From Gnetum montanum (lineage: Eukaryota > Streptophyta > Gnetopsida > Gnetales > Gnetaceae): a stretch of DNA of 64,000 bases. The stretch covers positions 843,999-907,998 of the forward strand of contig MNCI01037953.1 in assembly GCA_015680685.1 (NCBI GenBank). Reading direction: 5' to 3'. Every line of letters starts with the position of its first letter. Position 1 is the stretch's first letter. Position numbers and translations under genes: made by a program. Below are positions 59,459 to 64,000 of the stretch, in pieces. The notes below the pieces were generated by a model. It was not told where the DNA came from and did not search any database. It was given only the letters and a program-made list of their open reading frames with translations.

Positions 59459-62400
59459 ACTAGAGTATGAGAACCTAGAAACAAATTAGTTTTCCTTTGA
59501 GCCTAAGTGGGCCTCACGGTGATGTTGAACAATGCATCAACCTCAATTGTCTAGATCTTGAGCTTGAGAGTCTTGTCGATGACATAGGCTTGATAGAGAA
59601 GCCTCCAGAGTGGCTTGAGAACCTGGTTAAAATCCTTGGTTTAGAGGTTGGTGACATTATTAAAGACTCTCGAGTTGAGGTTCCTATCATGACACATAGT
59701 GGTGAGGAGAAAACCCTAAAGCTAAGTTTCCCACTGGAACCTCAACAGGCTCAAGACATCACCAAGGTCCTACAAGACAACATTAAGATATTTTCCTAGT
59801 CATATGAAGATATGCTAGGTCTAGATCCATGTTTAGTCCAACATAACATCATACTTAATCCTAGAATTAGACTAGTTAAGCAAAACTTTCATAAGATTAG
59901 AACTAATTTGACCTTAGCAATTCATGATGAAATCATAAAACTATACCAAGATGGTTTCATCAGAGCTGTTGATTATGCAGAATTGGTGTCCAACATAGTG
60001 GTAGTACCTACAAAAAATGGGAGCATATGTGTTTGCGTTGATTTTTGAGACCTAAATAAGGCTACTATCAAGGATGATTTTCCTCTTCCTAGTATTGATC
60101 AACTTATTGATACTATGTTTGGATGTGCCTTATTATCATTTATGGATGGGTTCTCAGGATACAACCAAATTAGGATTTATCCAAAACACCAACTCAATAC
60201 GACCTTCATGACCTCTTAGGGTACCTTTTATTATACCATGATGCCCTTTGGCCTTAACAATGTAAGAGAAACTTACCAACAAGCGATGACGTATATCTTT
60301 AGTAATCACATGCTTGGATTGCTCAAGGATTACATAGACAATATAGCCATTAAGTTCAAAGTGGTGAATGACCATCCATGTGACCTTGACCTTGTGCTTT
60401 AATGATGCCTCAATTATGAGCTTAGGCTTAATACTAAAAGGTGTCTTTGATGTTAAAATCAGTAAGATTCTTGGCTTTGTAGTATTTGACATGGGAATAC
60501 ATGTCAATCTTGACAAGGTTAAGGCCATATCCAACTTGGCAGAATCAACTAACCTTAAGGAGCTTTGGGGATTGCAAGGTAGATTACAATTTATCCATAG
60601 GTTTATCACAAGGCTTATAGATAAGTTACAACCCATGCAACACTTTCTTAAGAAAGGAGTTTACTATGAGTGGATGGCTCAATGCCAAGAAGCCTGTGAA
60701 AACCTTAAGAAAGAGTTGGCACAACTATCAACAGTCTATCCTTTGTAAGAAGATAAACTGCTTTACATCTATGTTCCTATCTCTAACATGTCTATTGTCT
60801 CTCTACTCTATTAGAAATTAGATGATGGAGTAGATTTACCCATATACTACTTAAGTCATGCATTGATTTCCCATGAGACATGATACATCAAAGTGAAGAA
60901 GTATTGTCTAGCACTAGTCTTCTCGTTGAAGAAGTGAAGGCACTACCTATTTAGAAGCTAGGTCAATGTCATATGCAAAGATAACATGCTTAGAGCCATG
61001 GAAACTAACATCTATTAGAGTAGCTGTATAGTTGAAATCCATAATCGCAAAGTTTGATCTTCATTACATCTCTCAAGCCTCAACGAAAGGTCAAGCTATA
61101 GATTTACAACTCACCATTTTGCTAGTTGATGATAATGCAACTATAGACCATGAATTTCCCGATGAACATGTTAACATGATTGGCCAAGTGCTTGAGGGCT
61201 ATGAGGTGGTCATGCACTTTGACATAGCTTTGCCTACCCATGGAACCAATGTTTCTACCATCATAGCATTTCCATTTGATGAAATCAAATCCTTTGCCTA
61301 CTAATTCAAATTTCCTTATACTAACAACATAGTAGAGTATAGGGTTTGACCAGAGGGATGATGGTAGCTTGTGACTAAGGAATTAAATACTTAATGGTCA
61401 AAGGTGATTCACAACTTGTGGTCAACTAAGTAATTGGGGTTTATGTAGGTAAAGCCATACATTTTCAACCTTACTATGACCTAGGAAACAAATTGATACA
61501 ACAATTTGCAAACTTTGATATCCAACATGTACCTCAAAATGAGAACAATATAGTTAATGTCATTGCAATGTGATATTTCCATCATGCAAAACATTGAGGA
61601 TATCTTTATGGCCATAGTTCATACTACTCCTATAAAGAGGTGGTATGATGATATCAAGTTCTACCTTATGCATGGTGAACCTTCACAAGGCTTGATTGTT
61701 GCCCAAAAGGACATGGTACATAAATGATGAAAATAGTATGTCATAGTAGGAGAGAACACATTATGTTGATGGTCCTATGATGACATATTTTTAGTGTGCT
61801 TGGGTAAAACTGAAGTCTGAATAGTCCTAGAGTAGGTTGATGAGGGTGTACGTAGGGGAAATATAGGACCTAGAGCCATGGTTGCCAAAGTTAGATGGTT
61901 AGTTTATTACTGGTCCTATATGAAACATGACTACTTGTAGAAGGTTAAGACTTGTGATACATGTCAATTACATAGTAACCTCATACATGTACCACCAATT
62001 GAGTTACACACTACTTAGATCACTTGGCCATTTCAACAGTGGGGGTTGGATATCATTGGACTTATAACACCTAAGTATTTTGTAGGGCATAGTTTTATCA
62101 TCACTACAATAAAATAATTTATGAAGTGGATTGAAGCTATTTTCATAAGAAAGATAACATCTTGAAAAGTCTTTAGATTCATACTTGATAACATAGTAGC
62201 CCATTTTAACATACCTATGATCATAGTCATAGATAATGGACCAGAGTTTAGTAGCCAAGAATGAAAAAATTTTGTCATGACCTAGGCATTAAGCACTTCT
62301 TCTCATCATCATATTACCATAAAGCCAACAGATAGGCTAAAGTAAGCAATAAGACAATCATCAGCTTTCTTGAAAAGGTGTTTAACAATAGCAAGCATAA

Positions 62401-62880
62401 CTGGCATGTGCAACTTATCCATGTACTTTGGGCTTACTAAACAACCTTCCAAACTATAAATGGTGTAACCCCTTATAGGTTGGTTTATGGTTTTGAAGCT
62501 ATTTACCTCTTGAATTGTAGGTATTGTCATTCTAGGTAGTCTTGTCAAACTTCATCAATGATGAACAAAACAAGGAGTTGCATACCATGGACCTAGACTC
62601 AGTAGAGGGGTAGTGGATATGAACAATTGCTCACATCAAGTGATATCAAGAGAGGAAAAAATGATAACACCACCATAACTTGACCAAGCATAAGATCAAG
62701 AAAGATGAATTGGTCCTTAAGGTTGCCTTTGAACATGCAGATAAATTCTCAACCAATTGGGAAGGGCCTTTTTTGGTCACCAAGGCCTACAACAATGGAA
62801 CATTTAGGATAGAAAATATGAAGGGAAATGAGTTGGCTGATCTAGTCAATTGTTCCTATCTAAAGCATTACTACATGTAG
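59459..62880 (+). pseudogene. pol: Tat-2 pol: RT, RNase H, archaeal-type RNase H, integrase
   Basis: Replication enzymes of a Tat-lineage element. An open stretch (59,497-59,799) leads to SYEDMLGLDP (about 59,800) and the RT (59,812-60,440) with FPLPSIDQLIDTM, FMDGFSGYNQI, MMPFGLNN and YIDN at 60,331-60,342 in place of the catalytic YIDD. The RT connection and first RNase H follow (60,480-61,020). An STKGQAIDLQL and EFPDEHVNMI linker (61,075-61,185) leads to a second, archaeal-type RNase H (about 61,195-61,600) with VMHFDIALPTHG, YTNNIVEYR and KGDSQLVV, a marker of the Tat lineage. Integrase (61,850-62,880) has CDTCQ, WGLDIIGLI and VIDNGPEF, with Lys where the catalytic Glu is expected (ANR-stop-AKVSNK). 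It ends with NWEGPFLVTKAYNNGTFRI and SYLKHYYM-stop. Many stops. Confidence 0.88.
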
Positions 62881-64000
62881 CCTACCAAAACTAATAGCCA
62901 ACATAGACAACCTTCATAGCCAACAATAAGCAAGCTTGCATGACTTATTTTGCACAACAAGGGAACTATTAAACTTTATGATAGCTATAACCTATGGTAA
63001 CCTAGTTTGTTGATCATTTTGTGGCCATATGCACTATATTGTAACAACATGTTTTATTTGCCTTATTTTCTTATTCTGTTGGAATTGTGCTTTCAATATG
63101 AGGCTTGGAGGTGATCATGAGGGTACAACTCATCACAGCAACAAGTTACCACATGACATTGATTCACAAGATTTTGTGAGCTTATCTTGCTATACCAAGA
63201 GTGTTTATTCCACCACATTCCTATTACCACTTCTTGAACCCAACCTTGTAGCTTGATGATAACCTTCCTTACCATTAATAGTAATGTTGAAACGCATGCA
63301 TTGTGGCCATATGAAATCCCTTCATCATGTTCCATCCACAAGTACATTAAATGTAATGCATCTCATTCAATGGAAAAGCCAATAAGTCCATCAAGTGTAA
63401 CACATCTCATTTGATGGAAAAATCATAATGAAATCAACCTTAGCAAAGAAACCCAATGAAGGTTTCATCCCATAAAAAAAATGAGAAAGCAAATTACCAA
63501 TAAGATAAAGACACCGATGAAGATTAAAAGCCCAAACTAGTGGCTCTAAACATGTAAAGGAGCCTAGTGGCCAAAGAAACATTGGAGCGAGATGTTGGAT
63601 CCTCAAATGCATTCATCAAGTGACCAACATCTCAAAACATGAAGTGTCAAGACCACTAATTGACCAACATGTTAGTGCCATAGCCATGATGTCAACAATG
63701 AAATGTATTGATAACCTTCATAACTATTTCCCTATGACCTTGTTCCCATTAGTACATCATAGCCTTATCCCATCATCACAAGCACTCTTTGACATGCTTC
63801 AACATGATTGAATCAAGCATGGACAGGGAATGTCAGTGATGGACATGTAGTGGTGTTTTTTATTTTTTGTCGATGCCTCTTGGGTAAATATTCCAAACAC
63901 CAACAAAGAGAGGCCAATGAAACACCACTAAAAATGCATGTTGAAACCCTTGTAACCATCACCCCATGAAACCTGAGGCTAAACTTCATTATAAAATGTG
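62881..64000 (+). other. Tat-2 3' untranslated sequence to the window end
   Basis: No gene or LTR boundary is recognised. A short tandem duplication with 44-base period (AGTACATTAAATGTAATGCA / AGTCCATCAAGTGTAACACA) lies at 63,341-63,428. Confidence 0.5.

Larger units (their letters stand above)
33483..64000 (+). mobile_element. Tat/Ogre-type element Tat-2, carrying nested insertions, runs off the right edge
   Basis: 5' LTR, PBS, leader, gag, protease, then a long PR-RT interval (39,051-59,458, of which about 11.7 kb is the E1/E2 insertion), then RT, RNase H, archaeal-type RNase H, integrase and untranslated sequence. Gag is homologous to Tat-1 gag; the pol carries the FS-SYEDMLGLDP junction and the second RNase H typical of the Tat lineage. 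Assigning gag-PR and pol to one element is an inference: family and strand agree, but the order of the interval contents is unusual. No 3' LTR is seen. Confidence 0.65.

Overview
This window looks like a gene-free stretch of nuclear heterochromatin from a plant with a large, repeat-rich genome. I see no intact host gene, rRNA, tRNA or bacterial-type operon. Nearly everything is decayed LTR retrotransposon. The Athila-group and Tat/Ogre-group Ty3/gypsy proteins, Copia-type gag, tRNA-derived SINE promoters and plant-style splice sites all point to a plant. The species cannot be read from the sequence.

Layout. (1) 1-4,253, minus strand: Tat-type element 'Tat-1', with gag running off the left edge, a leader, a primer-binding site (PBS) and a 5' LTR. 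It is the least decayed element and still holds CpG-containing motifs. (2) 4,254-13,427: Athila-like element 'A', which starts inside protease and has pol, a 2.2 kb spacer, an extra ORF (aORF) and a 3' LTR. (3) 13,428-21,594: Athila-like element 'B', with LTR, PBS, gag, spacer, aORF and a truncated 3' LTR, but no pol. (4) 21,595-22,623: tRNA-derived SINE-like repeats. (5) 22,624-33,482: Athila-like element 'C', with LTR, PBS, gag, PR, RT, RNase H, INT, spacer and an aORF cut off at an N-gap. (6) 33,483-64,000: Tat-type element 'Tat-2', with LTR, PBS, leader, gag-PR and then, in an unusual place, an antisense multi-exon ORF relic and a tandem array of about 185 bp units, followed by RT, RNase H, archaeal-type RNase H and INT. 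(7) Inside Tat-2, a Copia-type gag-only element 'E1' (44,799-56,453, minus strand, target duplication GATTG). Its 5' LTR is split by a second gag-only element of the same family, 'E2' (50,087-55,675). Four insertion levels can therefore be read: C, then Tat-2, then E1, then E2.

The most interesting system is the shared aORF module of A, B and C. In each, a long spacer after pol (or after gag in B) carries a purine tract, then a short-motif cluster with a TATA box that resembles the same element's own LTR U3. A conserved leader follows, then a position matching a 3' splice site directly before the aORF ATG. The aORF product has an N-terminal plant-transposon-like domain and a long coiled-coil tail rather than an envelope-like membrane protein. 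The second is the Tat-2 PR-RT interval. There an antisense gene with several plausible splice junctions and a nucleosome-length tandem array lie between protease and reverse transcriptase, where Ogre elements are known to carry an intron.

Most ORFs are broken, and many breaks look like C-to-T or G-to-A decay of methylated DNA. Coordinates of decayed genes are therefore approximate envelopes covering several frames.
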